Below are positions 16,738 through 27,082 of a DNA stretch of 64,000 nt, one piece after another; position 1 is the first letter of the stretch, and the number at the start of each line of letters is the position of its first letter. The translations under genes and the position numbers were made by a program. The DNA comes from an uncultured Anaerolineae bacterium. GTDB lineage: Bacteria > Chloroflexota > Anaerolineae > CG2-30-64-16. Under the pieces are notes generated by a model, which saw only the letters and a list, made by a program, of their open reading frames with translations, ran no database searches and was not told the origin of the DNA. The DNA lies in the NCBI GenBank assembly GCA_937124585.1, contig CAKZKT010000146.1, positions 1 to 64,000 on the forward strand, written 5' to 3'.

Positions 16738-17976
16738 ATGCGTCTTAACCACCTGTCTCTCACCAATTTCCGCAATTATGTGCGCCTGGAGCTGAGCCTG
16801 CCGGATCGTCTGACCGTGATCCAGGGCGCAAACGGCCAGGGGAAGACGAACCTGCTGGAGGCCATTCACCTGCTGGCGACCGGCCGTTCGCCGCGCGCGA
16901 CGGCCGAACGCGAGCTGATCAACTGGCTGGCGTTGGAAGGCCCCCTGCCCTATGCCCGCCTGGCCGGGGACATTGGCGAGGGACGGACTGCTGAGAAGCT
17001 GGAGCTGGTGCTGGAGCTGGCTGCCAACGGCGGCGCGAACGGGCCGACCGTGCGCAAGCAGGTGCGCATCAACGGCGCGCCGCGGCGGGGAATTGACCTG
17101 GTGGGCCATCTGCGTGTGGTGCTTTTCCTGCCGGAGGACATCAGCCTGGTCGCCGGCGCGCCCGCAGAGCGCCGGCGTTATCTCGACATCGCGCTCTGCC
17201 AGATTTCCACGACGTACTGCCGGGCGCTGAGCGAGTACAATCGCGCGCTGGCGCAGCGCAATGCATTGCTGCGCCGCCTGCGCGACGAGGGTGGTGATCC
17301 CGGTCAGCTCAACTTTTGGGATGCTCAGCTGGCCGAACACGGCAGCACGTTGCTGCATCGCCGCAACATGGCCGTCCACGCGCTCGATCGGATCGCGGCC
17401 GAACGTCACCGCGGCCTGACCGCCGGGGCCGAACGGCTGCACCTGGGCTATCTGCCCAACCCCGATCCGGCCGCGCAGGCGCTCCCATCCCCGCGCCAGG
17501 TAGATGCGGCGCGCAGATCGCGTCTCGCCGAGGGCCGGCCCACTTACCAGGCTGCGACGCGTGAGAGCATTCAGGAAGGATTTCTGAACCAGTTGCGCGC
17601 TCTGCGCGCCAGGGAGATCGCGGCCGGGACCTGCCTGTTGGGGCCGCATCGGGATGATATGGCCTTCACCGTGGACGGCTACGATCTGCGCGCGTTCGGT
17701 TCGCGTGGCCAGCAGCGCACGGCCGCCCTGGCCCTCAAGCTGGCCGAGTTGGATCTGATGCGCGAGGAGACGGGAGAGAGTCCATTGTTGCTCCTGGACG
17801 ATGTGATGTCGGAGCTCGATGCCGTGCGGCGGCGCACGGTGCTGGACGCGTTGGCGGCCGCCGATCAGGCGATTGTGACGACCACCGATTGGAGCGACTT
17901 CGGCGAGGCAGTGCTGGCTCAGGCGCGCACGCTGCGCGTCGAGCACGGCAGCTTGAAGGAAGACGGCCGCGGCTGA
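16738..17976 (+). CDS. recF: DNA replication/repair protein RecF
   Basis: RecF is the SMC-like ATPase that helps load RecA at gaps and restart forks. The 412 residues contain the N-terminal LTNFRNY segment, Walker A GANGQGKT (30-37), a signature-like FGSRGQQRTAALALKLAE segment and Walker B LLLDDVMSELD (about residue 350). Length is slightly above the E. coli protein. In many bacteria recF lies beside dnaA and dnaN; here neither is in view, but a DnaA-box palindrome is 2.8 kb upstream. It is the last gene of the plus-strand run. Confidence 0.96.
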   Translation: MRLNHLSLTNFRNYVRLELSLPDRLTVIQGANGQGKTNLLEAIHLLATGRSPRATAERELINWLALEGPLPYARLAGDIGEGRTAEKLELVLELAANGGANGPTVRKQVRINGAPRRGIDLVGHLRVVLFLPEDISLVAGAPAERRRYLDIALCQISTTYCRALSEYNRALAQRNALLRRLRDEGGDPGQLNFWDAQLAEHGSTLLHRRNMAVHALDRIAAERHRGLTAGAERLHLGYLPNPDPAAQALPSPRQVDAARRSRLAEGRPTYQAATRESIQEGFLNQLRALRAREIAAGTCLLGPHRDDMAFTVDGYDLRAFGSRGQQRTAALALKLAELDLMREETGESPLLLLDDVMSELDAVRRRTVLDALAAADQAIVTTTDWSDFGEAVLAQARTLRVEHGSLKEDGRG

Positions 17977-17993
17977 CCAGCCGCGTCAGAAAA

Positions 17994-18030
17994 TCACGTG
18001 CCAGGCACCTCCCAGGTGCCTGGCACGTGA
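17994..18030. repeat. Intergenic palindrome, copy B of the GCCAGGC hairpin family
   Basis: Perfect 17-nt arms (17994-18010 and 18014-18030) carry the core GTGCCAGGCACCT and flank the spacer CCC. The copy lies between the convergent recF and hsp20 genes. It could double as a terminator, but no T-run follows. Confidence 0.85.
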
Positions 18031-18053
18031 AGAAGAAGGATTTTTGGTCGTGA

Positions 18054-18497
18054 TTATTTGGTCACTACGGTGATCGTCTTCGGCTTCACCGCTTCGGCCT
18101 TCGGGATGACCAGCGTCAGCAGGCCATTCTCGAAGCGGGCCTCGGCCTTGTTGGCGTCCACCGGGATGTTGATGTTCAGGGTGCGCTGGAACTTGCCGTA
18201 GGTGCGCTCCTGAAGCACATAGTCTACATTCTCCACCGGGCCGGGCCGCTCGCCCTTGATCGTCAGGGTGTCCCCTTCGATCGTGATCTCCACGCTCTCC
18301 GGCTTCACGCCGGGCATGTTGGCCAGGATCACAATCTCCTCGGGTGTCACATAAGCATCCAGCGGCAGGCGGAATACCTGATCACGAGCTTCGCGGCGCC
18401 GCGCCGGGATAAAGCTCTCCTCGAACAACCGATCCATCGCTTCGCGTAGCGTCACCGCTTCGCGGAACGGATCCCAACGGGTGATGAAGTCTGCCAT
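18054..18497 (-). CDS. Hsp20/alpha-crystallin small heat-shock protein, copy 1
   Basis: The 147-residue small heat-shock chaperone binds unfolding proteins without ATP. The alpha-crystallin domain (about 45-140) includes the PGVKPESVEITIEGDTL segment and a GLLTLVIPKAE strand with the conserved G-x-L motif. The N-terminal stretch FREAVTLREAMDRLFEESF is shared almost word for word with the next gene, showing paralogy. GAGGAG precedes the ATG. It lies about 140 nt downstream of the second copy on the same strand. Confidence 0.95.
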   Translation of the reverse strand: MADFITRWDPFREAVTLREAMDRLFEESFIPARRREARDQVFRLPLDAYVTPEEIVILANMPGVKPESVEITIEGDTLTIKGERPGPVENVDYVLQERTYGKFQRTLNINIPVDANKAEARFENGLLTLVIPKAEAVKPKTITVVTK

Positions 18498-18542
18498 GGT
18501 CTATTCTCCTCTACAGATCAATCGTGTCCTCGCACAAATGCG

Positions 18543-18620
18543 ATGCGTGAGACATGATGAGACTGCGCCCACATGAAATCGCCGACGATGGCCTAACGTT
18601 CTCCATCACATCTCACGCAT
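18543..18620. repeat. Inverted repeat between the two hsp20 genes
   Basis: Arms at 18543-18559 and 18604-18620 (ATGCGTGAGACATGATG and its near complement, 15 of 17 matching) enclose 44 nt. A further word TACGTCTCACGCAC follows at 18621. The words resemble a small intergenic repeat rather than a standard terminator. Confidence 0.6.
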
Positions 18621-18640
18621 TACGTCTCACGCACTCAACC

Positions 18641-19090
18641 TTACTTTACTACAACCTTCACGGTCTTCGTCTTCGCGGTCTCGGTCTTCGGCAGCTCCAG
18701 GCTGAGGACGCCATCCTTGAACGTCGCCTGGACATTGTCGGTCTTGACGCCATCCGGCAGGGCCACCTGGCGGCAGAAGCTGCCATAGCGCCGCTCCTGG
18801 CGCAGATAATTGCCCTTTTCCACCTTCTCTTCGGCCTTCACTTCGCCTTTGATGGTGAGCACGTTGCCGGTGATCGTCACCTCGATGTCCTTCGGCGACA
18901 CGCCGGGCGCCGCGGCCTTCACCACGACATGATCTTCCGTCTCGTAGATATCTAGCGGCAACAGCGCCTCGGCCGAATCGGCGAAGCCGAACCAGCTCGG
19001 CCGCAGGAAGCTCTCTTCGAACAGGCGATCCATCGCCTCGCGCAGGCTCATCATCTCGCGTGCCGGATTCCATCGTACCAGATCAGCCAT
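18641..19090 (-). CDS. Hsp20/alpha-crystallin small heat-shock protein, copy 2
   Basis: The 149-residue paralogue of the preceding entry begins with a nearly identical REAMDRLFEESF segment. Its alpha-crystallin domain has PGVSPKDIEVTITGN and a GVLSLELPKTE strand. CAGGAGGTGGCAT precedes the ATG. It is upstream of copy 1 in transcription order, with a repeat-bearing 143-nt gap. No CIRCE element was seen in its upstream region. Confidence 0.95.
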   Translation of the reverse strand: MADLVRWNPAREMMSLREAMDRLFEESFLRPSWFGFADSAEALLPLDIYETEDHVVVKAAAPGVSPKDIEVTITGNVLTIKGEVKAEEKVEKGNYLRQERRYGSFCRQVALPDGVKTDNVQATFKDGVLSLELPKTETAKTKTVKVVVK

Positions 19091-19270
19091 ATGCCACCTC
19101 CTGGACTTAAGTTTGTTCTTCTTTCAACCCTCTGTGTGAAGCGGCATGTCGCATCGAGCCGCCGCATTGCTATGACGCCCTCATCGTATGCACCACGCGT
19201 TAGAGCAGCGTTGGATGAACATTAGAGAAGTGTTTGTGTGCTTCGTATTGGCGTTTCGGCGGCGGTTTGC

Positions 19271-20761
19271 TTATGGTCGCGGCACATAGACCCACACGTA
19301 TGCCAGTGTCGCCTGCGACGACGACCACCAGCGCGGCTCGTAGTTGGCCCAAATCGCATTGCGTACCGCCGCCGGCCAGCGCGCCACGATCATCGGTTGA
19401 CCGAAGGGCGGTTCGTAGAGCAGAATGGCCGCAAATTCGCGGCGTTGGATGGCGGCGATCAGGCCGCCGGCATCCCAGCGGCCTGTGCGCTGTAACTGCG
19501 CGAACTCGACCGGCTGCAGGTAGAGCGGCCGGCCGGCTGCGGGAAGCAGGCCCATGTATTCGTCTGCCAGCACGGGGCCGGGCGCCGCGCGCACGATCTG
19601 GGCCAGATGGCCGATCTCGGCAGCCAGGCGGACTTTGTGCAACGTGATCTCGGCGTAATCATTGCGCCACCACGTCACCAGCCAGTTGACCTGCAATGCC
19701 AGCAGCAGAATCGCGACGAGGCGCAGCCACGATCTGCGCCCTGGCCAGGCGATAACTGCGCCGCCGGCCAGGCACAGCGCGGCAGCCAGTCCATACACGG
19801 CATTCGGCCCGCCGCTTGACCGATCCAGGAGGAGCGTTGTCAAGCCGGCGCTCAGAATATACGGCGTGACGAATGGCCATGAGCGGGTGGGATACCACCA
19901 GCGTTCCACTACCATGAAGCCGAGCGCGGCCAACGTCAGCAGCCAGGCGTTCAGCAGCAGGCCGGTGAGCTGCGTGATCAAACCGGTGCGTGAGAATTCC
20001 AGTCCGGCCGCGAGCTGCAAGCTGGCGAGGAAATCGCCCCTCGTCACGCCGTTCAGCGCCAGGAGCAACGCCAGGCACGCGCCGCCGAACCAGGCCGCCA
20101 GCGCGATGGCCGAGCGGTAGCAGCGGTTTTGGATCAGCCAGGCGAATGCCGTCGCCGGCCCGACCAGGCCGTAGGGCAGGCGGGTGGCGGCAGCCGCGGC
20201 AAACAGCAAACCGGCCGCGGCCGGGCCGCGGCTACGGTCGGGCCGGCGCACGAGCGCATACAGGCCGGCCCAGCTCAGCGCCAGCGCCGGCGCGTCGGCC
20301 CGGTCGAGGGCCGACCACTGTAAGATGTGGGGAAAGGCCAACAGGGTGAGCCCGGCCGCAGCCGCTGCGGCGCGATCGTCGGTGAGGGCGTACAGCGTCA
20401 GGCCGAGGAAAAGCGCGGCCAGCGCCGCGCCGATCACCGAAATGGCGCGACCGTACCAAAAAGCCGGGCCGAAGGCCCAGGCGAAGGGGACCTGGAGCAG
20501 GCGGAAAAGCGGCGGGTCGCCGGTGACCGTGAACGGCGGCGCGTTTAGCCCCAGCCGGTAGATGTTCTCTCCGCGCGCCAGGCGCATGACCTGATCCAGC
20601 ACTGCGCCCTCGCCGTATTCCACGGGGAACGGGAAGGGCAAGACAGCGGCCGCATGGCGGGCATATTCGTACATCGCCAGGCCAAACTGACTGAACAGAA
20701 CGATCAGCGCAATCGCGGCAACCAAGCCGAAAGTCGTGAAAGTGATCCGCCCGCGCAACAA
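19271..20761 (-). CDS. Multi-spanning membrane protein, GT-C glycosyltransferase-like
   Basis: This 496-residue protein has roughly ten or more hydrophobic helices and a periplasmic C-terminal part. The first loop carries an acidic pair context (FPVEYGEGAVLDQV, about residue 48) like the catalytic loop of GT-C mannosyltransferases. That architecture suggests transfer of a sugar from a polyprenyl carrier, but the family assignment is tentative. The start is TTG, right behind GAGGAGGA, and lies 21 nt after the mltG stop, so the two genes are probably co-transcribed. C-terminal residues are rich in Trp, Tyr and Pro. Confidence 0.7.
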   Translation of the reverse strand: MLRGRITFTTFGLVAAIALIVLFSQFGLAMYEYARHAAAVLPFPFPVEYGEGAVLDQVMRLARGENIYRLGLNAPPFTVTGDPPLFRLLQVPFAWAFGPAFWYGRAISVIGAALAALFLGLTLYALTDDRAAAAAAGLTLLAFPHILQWSALDRADAPALALSWAGLYALVRRPDRSRGPAAAGLLFAAAAATRLPYGLVGPATAFAWLIQNRCYRSAIALAAWFGGACLALLLALNGVTRGDFLASLQLAAGLEFSRTGLITQLTGLLLNAWLLTLAALGFMVVERWWYPTRSWPFVTPYILSAGLTTLLLDRSSGGPNAVYGLAAALCLAGGAVIAWPGRRSWLRLVAILLLALQVNWLVTWWRNDYAEITLHKVRLAAEIGHLAQIVRAAPGPVLADEYMGLLPAAGRPLYLQPVEFAQLQRTGRWDAGGLIAAIQRREFAAILLYEPPFGQPMIVARWPAAVRNAIWANYEPRWWSSSQATLAYVWVYVPRP

Positions 20762-20782
20762 ATCCTCCTCAGATCCCTGTGA

Positions 20783-21895
20783 TCAGCGTCTCTGATACCG
20801 TTCGACGTTCTCCAGATGTTCCGCGAACGTGCGCGCAAAAGCATGTCGGCCACTGCCATCGCCGAGTGCCATCAGATACAGATAATCGTGCTGGGCCGGG
20901 TTGAGCACCGCGGTGATGCTGCGCAGCCCTGGGTTGGCGATCGGACCGGGCGGCAGGCCGGCATGCAGGTAGGTGTTGTAGGGGCTGAGCACGCGGCTGT
21001 ATTCTTCCAGGTAGACGGGCGATTTCCACCACTGGCCGGTCTCGGGCTGATAGCCCATGGCGTATTGCACGGTGGGGTCGGCCTCCAGCTTCATCCCGTG
21101 CGCCAGCCGGTTGAGATAGACGCCGGCGATGATGGGCCGTTCGTCGTCCACCGCGGCCTCGCGCTCGACGATGCTGGCGAGGGTCAGGGTTTCGTGCAGG
21201 CTCAGCGGCCGGGCCTGCCCCGCGGTCATCTGGCGATACAGCGGCACGACCTGCGCGTCAAACGCGTCGAGTTGTCGCCGCAGCAGGGCTTCGGGAGTCG
21301 CCTGATCTGCAAAAAGCTCATAGGTGGCCGGATAGAGGTAGCCTTCCAGCGTAGCCCCTGCCGGTCGTTCCAGCAGGAAGAGATAGCGTTCCGTCGCAAC
21401 GACGTTCAGGCTGCTCAGGTCGCCGGTCTCGGCCAGCCGGCGATAAGCCGCGCCGTCCATCACGCCGCTGGCGGTCAGATCGGCGGCGATCTGCTCCAGC
21501 CGCCAGCCCTCCGGGATGGTGACCTGGATCGTGGCCGGCCGCGCGTGCAGCAGCGCCTCGGCGATTTGCACCGGCGTCATGTGCGGGCTGAGCGTGTACG
21601 TGCCGGCCTGGAGCCTGCCTGCCAGGCCGCTGGTCCGCACGTACGCCTCGAAGAGCCGTGCGTCTTTGATCAGCCCCTGTTCCTGGAGCGCAGTCGCGAT
21701 GCTGCGCGCGGTCGCGCCGGGCGCCACGACGAATTGGACCGGCTGTGGCGTGGCGTTGACCGCCTGATGTAACGCCGTGCTGTTGGCTTGCAGATAGGCA
21801 GATGACAGCGACTCGGAGGAGCAGCCGATCAGCAGCGCGGCCGTCAGGATCAGCGCGACGCAGTTTGCCGGCGCGCGGGCGGTCTTACCCATCAT
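20783..21895 (-). CDS. mltG: Endolytic murein transglycosylase MltG (YceG-like)
   Basis: The enzyme cleaves nascent glycan strands and is thought to set peptidoglycan strand length. The protein has 370 residues. The N-terminus has a lipoprotein signal with lipobox LLIGC (Cys25), so it is probably lipid-anchored rather than held by a helix as in E. coli. A LysM-like domain (about 50-115) precedes the YceG domain, with the catalytic Glu in [11 protein letters not shown] and the [18 protein letters not shown] segment. It lies 21 nt downstream of the tyrosine phenol-lyase gene on the same strand. Confidence 0.93.
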   Translation of the reverse strand: MMGKTARAPANCVALILTAALLIGCSSESLSSAYLQANSTALHQAVNATPQPVQFVVAPGATARSIATALQEQGLIKDARLFEAYVRTSGLAGRLQAGTYTLSPHMTPVQIAEALLHARPATIQVTIPEGWRLEQIAADLTASGVMDGAAYRRLAETGDLSSLNVVATERYLFLLERPAGATLEGYLYPATYELFADQATPEALLRRQLDAFDAQVVPLYRQMTAGQARPLSLHETLTLASIVEREAAVDDERPIIAGVYLNRLAHGMKLEADPTVQYAMGYQPETGQWWKSPVYLEEYSRVLSPYNTYLHAGLPPGPIANPGLRSITAVLNPAQHDYLYLMALGDGSGRHAFARTFAEHLENVERYQRR

Positions 21896-21916
21896 GCTTG
21901 TGTTCCTGCCAACTCG

Positions 21917-23389
<1,473 letters not shown>

Positions 23390-23575
23390 TTATCACAGCC
23401 ATTTGGCTTCGCCCAAAGGCTCGCGCGTCGCGTCCGGCGCCACGGGAGCTGCGAGATGATCCGCTATCAGGAGCGCGCTGTCGCGGCCCAATGCCTGCCC
23501 TCCCGGGTGAACCTGCCTCCTGCGCGCCGGTCGCCGACCATGCCCCATCGGAGTGGACGGCTCGCACAGATGTGG

Positions 23576-23587
23576 TATCATAGCGGC
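23576..23587 (+). promoter_or_regulatory. -10 element six bases before the isomerase-like start
   Basis: TATCAT (23576-23581) ends six bases before the ATG at 23588, and there is no Shine-Dalgarno. TGGACG at 23554-23559 is a possible -35 element. The mRNA is probably leaderless. Confidence 0.5.
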
Positions 23588-24442
23588 ATGATCCGACTCA
23601 GCGTTGTCCTTTCCACGCACGCGGCCCAATTCGCGGCCGCGACTTTCAAAGGCGATTTTGCGGCCAACATCGGTCGCATCGCCGCCATGGGCTACGACGG
23701 CGTCGAGCTTGCCATCCGCGATCCCCGGCTGGTGAACGCAGAGGAGCTCCTGCGCGTCCTGGAGGCGCACCGCCTGGTTGTGCCGGCCATCGGCACCGGT
23801 CAGGCGTGGGGCGAAGAGGGGCTGTCGTTCACTGCGGCCGACCCGGCCATCCGCTGCGCGGCCATCGAGCGCATTAAGAGCCACATCCCGCTGGCAGTCC
23901 GCCTGAACGCCGTAGTGATTTTGGGCTTGATCCGCGGCATTACGCCGCGAGGACAGACCCATGCGCAGTCCATGGCCTATCTGGTTGAGGCGCTGCAGGA
24001 ATGCACGGCAGCCGCTGCACCGGCCGGCGTGCGCTATGCCCTGGAGCCGCTCAATCGCTACGAGACCGACCTGATCCACACGGTCGCCGATGGCCTGGCG
24101 CTGATCGAGCAGGTCGGCGCGCCGAATTTCGGGTTGCTGCTCGATACATTTCACATGAACATCGAGGAGCCGTCCATCGAGGCGAGCATCCGCGCGGCCG
24201 GCGATCGCATCTTTCATTTCCACGTGGCCGACTCGAACCGCCGGCATCCCGGCGCCGGCCATCTGGATTTTGCCGCAATCCTCGACGTGCTGCTGGAGAC
24301 CGGCTACACGGGCTTCATCTCCGGCGAGTTCCTGCCACTCCCCGACGCCGAGACCGCGGCCCGGCACAGCATCGCCCATTTGCGCGGCCTCTCGCTGCGC
24401 GCCGTCCGAGCGGCGGCGCCTGGGCCATCCGTGGCCGGGTAG
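23588..24442 (+). CDS. Sugar phosphate isomerase/epimerase-like TIM-barrel protein
   Basis: This 284-residue protein is of the xylose-isomerase-like TIM-barrel superfamily, which includes IolE, hydroxypyruvate isomerase and D-tagatose/psicose 3-epimerases. Metal-ligand acidic and His residues of the fold are visible in YDGVELAIRDP, YALEPLNRYE, LLLDTFHMNIEE and FHFHVADSNR, plus the C-terminal GFISGEFLP. The combination EPLNRYE...DTFHMN...HVADSNR is most like sugar 3-epimerases. The real substrate is uncertain. The ATG at 23588 is chosen because the family N-terminus starts there. It is followed by a threonine-synthase-like gene after 60 nt. Confidence 0.85.
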   Translation: MIRLSVVLSTHAAQFAAATFKGDFAANIGRIAAMGYDGVELAIRDPRLVNAEELLRVLEAHRLVVPAIGTGQAWGEEGLSFTAADPAIRCAAIERIKSHIPLAVRLNAVVILGLIRGITPRGQTHAQSMAYLVEALQECTAAAAPAGVRYALEPLNRYETDLIHTVADGLALIEQVGAPNFGLLLDTFHMNIEEPSIEASIRAAGDRIFHFHVADSNRRHPGAGHLDFAAILDVLLETGYTGFISGEFLPLPDAETAARHSIAHLRGLSLRAVRAAAPGPSVAG

Positions 24443-24502
24443 ATCGCGCCGCACGGCCTCCTCGTACGGCGCGCATCACGACTTCCTCCGGAGGTCCAAG
24501 CC

Positions 24503-25612
24503 ATGCATTATGTTTGTTTTGCCTGTGATCGGCGCTATCCGCTCACGGATCGGCGTTTCCGCTGCGACTGCGGCGGATTTTTGACCCTGCCGGTCGGCGA
24601 TTTCTTCTCCCGGTCGGTGCTCGCCGCGCGCGATTTCACGATCTGGCGCTACCGGGAGACGTTCCGGCTGCCCGCCGACGCCGGGCCGGTTTCCCTCGGC
24701 GAGGGTCGCACGCCGCTCGTGCGATGGCGGCTGGCCGGCCAGGAAGTTGCTTTTAAGCTCGATTATCTGCAGCCCTCCGGTTCGTTTAAGGATCGCGGGG
24801 CCAGCGTTTTGATGACTCTGGTCAAATATCTCGGAATTGAGGCGGTCGTGGAAGATTCGTCGGGGAATGCAGGCGCGGCGATGGCTGCCTATGCGGCCGC
24901 GGCGGGCGTGCGCTGCACGATCTTCTCGCCCGGCTACACTCCTGACGGCAAGTTGACGCAGATCCGGCTCTACGGCGCGCAGGTGGCGAAGGTGCCGGGG
25001 ACGCGGCAGGATGCGAACGAGGCGGCGATCCGGGCGGCCGAGACGAGTTTTTACGCCAGCCATCTGTGGCACCCCCTCTTCTGCCAGGGGTTGGCGACCA
25101 CAGCCTACGAGATCTGGGAGCAGATGGCCGGCCAGCTGCCTCCGGCGGTGATCGTGCCGGTCGGCGGCGGCGGCTATCTGGAAGGGCTGTTCATCGGCTT
25201 TCAGGCGTTGATCCGAGCCGGCTATGCAACGGCCATGCCTCGTCTGATCGGTGTGCAGGCCAATCACTGCGCGCCGTTGCACCTGGCCTGGACGCGCAGC
25301 CTGGCCGATTACGCCGACATCACGCCGCAGCCGACCATTGCAGAGGGGATCGCGGTCCAGCGGCCGCCGCGTGCCGCGGCTGTGCTGGAGGCCATCCGTC
25401 GCAGCGGCGGCTGTACGATCGGCGTGAGCGAGGAGGAGATCCTGGATGCCACGAAGACGCTTCTCTGCCTGGGCCTCTTCGCCGAGCCGACCTCCGCGGC
25501 GACGCTGGCCGGCTGGCGCAAGCTATCCCCGGCCGAGCAGGCCGACGCCGTGCTGATCCTCACCGGCAGCGGCCTGAAACAGACGGCGAGGTTGGGGGAG
25601 ATGTTGGCGTGA
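24503..25612 (+). CDS. Threonine synthase-like PLP-dependent enzyme
   Basis: This 369-residue fold type II PLP enzyme has an N-terminal zinc-finger-like segment (Cys5, Cys8 and a CDCGG pair near 26-28), as in the bacterial-archaeal threonine synthase branch. The PLP lysine is in the PSGSFKDRGAS motif, and the phosphate-binding loop is VGGGGYLEG. Threonine synthase converts O-phosphohomoserine to threonine; related enzymes act as lyases on other amino acids. With no thrB or hom gene near it, threonine synthase-like is the safest call. CCGGAGG lies upstream of the ATG. Confidence 0.85.
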   Translation: MHYVCFACDRRYPLTDRRFRCDCGGFLTLPVGDFFSRSVLAARDFTIWRYRETFRLPADAGPVSLGEGRTPLVRWRLAGQEVAFKLDYLQPSGSFKDRGASVLMTLVKYLGIEAVVEDSSGNAGAAMAAYAAAAGVRCTIFSPGYTPDGKLTQIRLYGAQVAKVPGTRQDANEAAIRAAETSFYASHLWHPLFCQGLATTAYEIWEQMAGQLPPAVIVPVGGGGYLEGLFIGFQALIRAGYATAMPRLIGVQANHCAPLHLAWTRSLADYADITPQPTIAEGIAVQRPPRAAAVLEAIRRSGGCTIGVSEEEILDATKTLLCLGLFAEPTSAATLAGWRKLSPAEQADAVLILTGSGLKQTARLGEMLA

Positions 25613-25717
25613 AGGGGGAAACATCGAACATCGAGAAATGCCGTGGGGATTTTTCCGGGCTTGAAATATGATACGCGGCGCTAGACGTCTGACGCCCGAC
25701 GCACCGCGCTTCACGCC

Positions 25718-26983
25718 TCACGTCGCCACGGCCACGAACGGGATCAGCATCTCTTGCGGCGTCAGGCCGCCGTGGTGGCCGTAGTACTTTTGCTCGAAGC
25801 GGCCCTTTTCGTACCAGAAGACCGATTCATGGCGATGGGGCAGGATCATCAGGTTGCCGGTGCGCGTCAGGAGATCGCTCGACGTTGCCGGCTTGCCGAA
25901 GACGCCGCTTTGAATCAGTTTCTCTGTGCGCACGACGATGGCTTTGCTCGCCAGCGCGCGGCTCAACAGCTCGTAGACTTCGTCCAGATATTCCTCGCGC
26001 ACGTAGAGAAAGAGATCGCGCGGCGATCCGCCGAACAGGAGCGGCCGGCCCTGCCGATCGGTCTTCAGATAGCGCTCGAAGCCCGGGAAGCGCAGGTTGA
26101 GGTAGATCGTCGTTTCCGGATCGGTCTCGGTCAGGCCGTGATCGGCCGTGAACAGGATCAGCGTGCGCGGCCAGCGCCGACGACATTCGTCCAGGAAGCG
26201 CGCCATCAACATGAGCAAGCACTCGATCTCCGCGGCCACCTGGCGTGATTCCGGGCCGTAGGTGTGGCCCTGGCCGTCAATTTCCCCGAAATAGAGGTAG
26301 TAATAGCTGCGTGCCCGCTCCTTTTCGAACGCCAGGGTCAGGTTGGTCAGGGCTTCGGGCCAGGTGCGATAGGGCAGAGGGTGCGCGCCATCTGCCACCA
26401 TGTTCGAGTAGGACGAGCGGGCATATTCGCGATGGCCGAAGACGTGTGACCTGACGCCCACGCGCGCCAGGTCGTGATACAGGGTGTGCCGCGGGAAGAT
26501 GCTCTGAGGTGCAACGTTCGCTTTGGCCAGCGTCTCGCGCTCGTTCTCGCCGGCCAGCGAAAACAGCAGCGGCGCGATGATGGCATCCAGCTTCGGCTCG
26601 TAGTAGAACCATTCCATGACGCCCGTCGCGGCGGCATCCAGCCCGGTGTGGCTGCACGTCACATGGACGACGGTTGTGGAGGGAAACAGCGCAGTGAGCT
26701 GGGAGGCAACTCCATCGTTAATCGCCTCGCGCAGGAATGGCGCCTCGGCATAACGTTCGAAAAAGCGCCAGCCGAACGCATCTATCAGGAAAAAGACCAC
26801 CCGGTCGTAGGCGGTGGCCGGCGGCAGAGTATCGGTGGGCAACGGCTTGCCTGGGGCTGCGCCGAAGAGCTGTCGGATTGTGTCCGCGATGTGGACGAAA
26901 CAATAGGAGCCGTAGGCCGGCCGTATCCAGGCCGGACCAAGCTTCGCCGTCCGCACGGCGGCGATGGAACGTTCGTTGAGCAT
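25718..26983 (-). CDS. Alkaline-phosphatase-superfamily phosphodiesterase/pyrophosphatase
   Basis: This 421-residue protein belongs to the nucleotide pyrophosphatase/phosphodiesterase and PglZ-like branch of the alkaline phosphatase superfamily. Two-metal site motifs appear in order: FFLIDAFGW, the nucleophile Thr in FPSTTVVHVT, YFGEIDGQGHTYG, FTADHGLTETD and the C-terminal GHHGG. No signal peptide is evident. The substrate could be a nucleotide, a lipid phosphoester or a phosphonate. It converges with the threonine-synthase-like gene and diverges from the NUDIX gene, so the two start regions share 99 nt. Confidence 0.85.
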   Translation of the reverse strand: MLNERSIAAVRTAKLGPAWIRPAYGSYCFVHIADTIRQLFGAAPGKPLPTDTLPPATAYDRVVFFLIDAFGWRFFERYAEAPFLREAINDGVASQLTALFPSTTVVHVTCSHTGLDAAATGVMEWFYYEPKLDAIIAPLLFSLAGENERETLAKANVAPQSIFPRHTLYHDLARVGVRSHVFGHREYARSSYSNMVADGAHPLPYRTWPEALTNLTLAFEKERARSYYYLYFGEIDGQGHTYGPESRQVAAEIECLLMLMARFLDECRRRWPRTLILFTADHGLTETDPETTIYLNLRFPGFERYLKTDRQGRPLLFGGSPRDLFLYVREEYLDEVYELLSRALASKAIVVRTEKLIQSGVFGKPATSSDLLTRTGNLMILPHRHESVFWYEKGRFEQKYYGHHGGLTPQEMLIPFVAVAT

Positions 26984-27015
26984 ACCCCTCCAAACGATCA
27001 GACGTCATTGCTTGT

Positions 27016-27021
27016 GGTACA
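27016..27021 (+). promoter_or_regulatory. Possible -10 element for the NUDIX-DUF488-RecQ run
   Basis: TACAAT at 27016-27021 would start a transcript about 60 nt before the NUDIX start at 27083. The -35 region is not clear. Confidence 0.4.
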
Positions 27022-27082
27022 ATGGTACTGGCGCTCCGCAGCGGACGGGCGCAGTATACGCCAGAGAGAAAGGGAAGTCAAT

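Noticed and set aside
25613-25717. GACGTCTGACGCCCGACGC... words between convergent genes
   Set aside because: They resemble the TCTCACGC words near the hsp20 genes but match too loosely to be called a repeat from this window alone.
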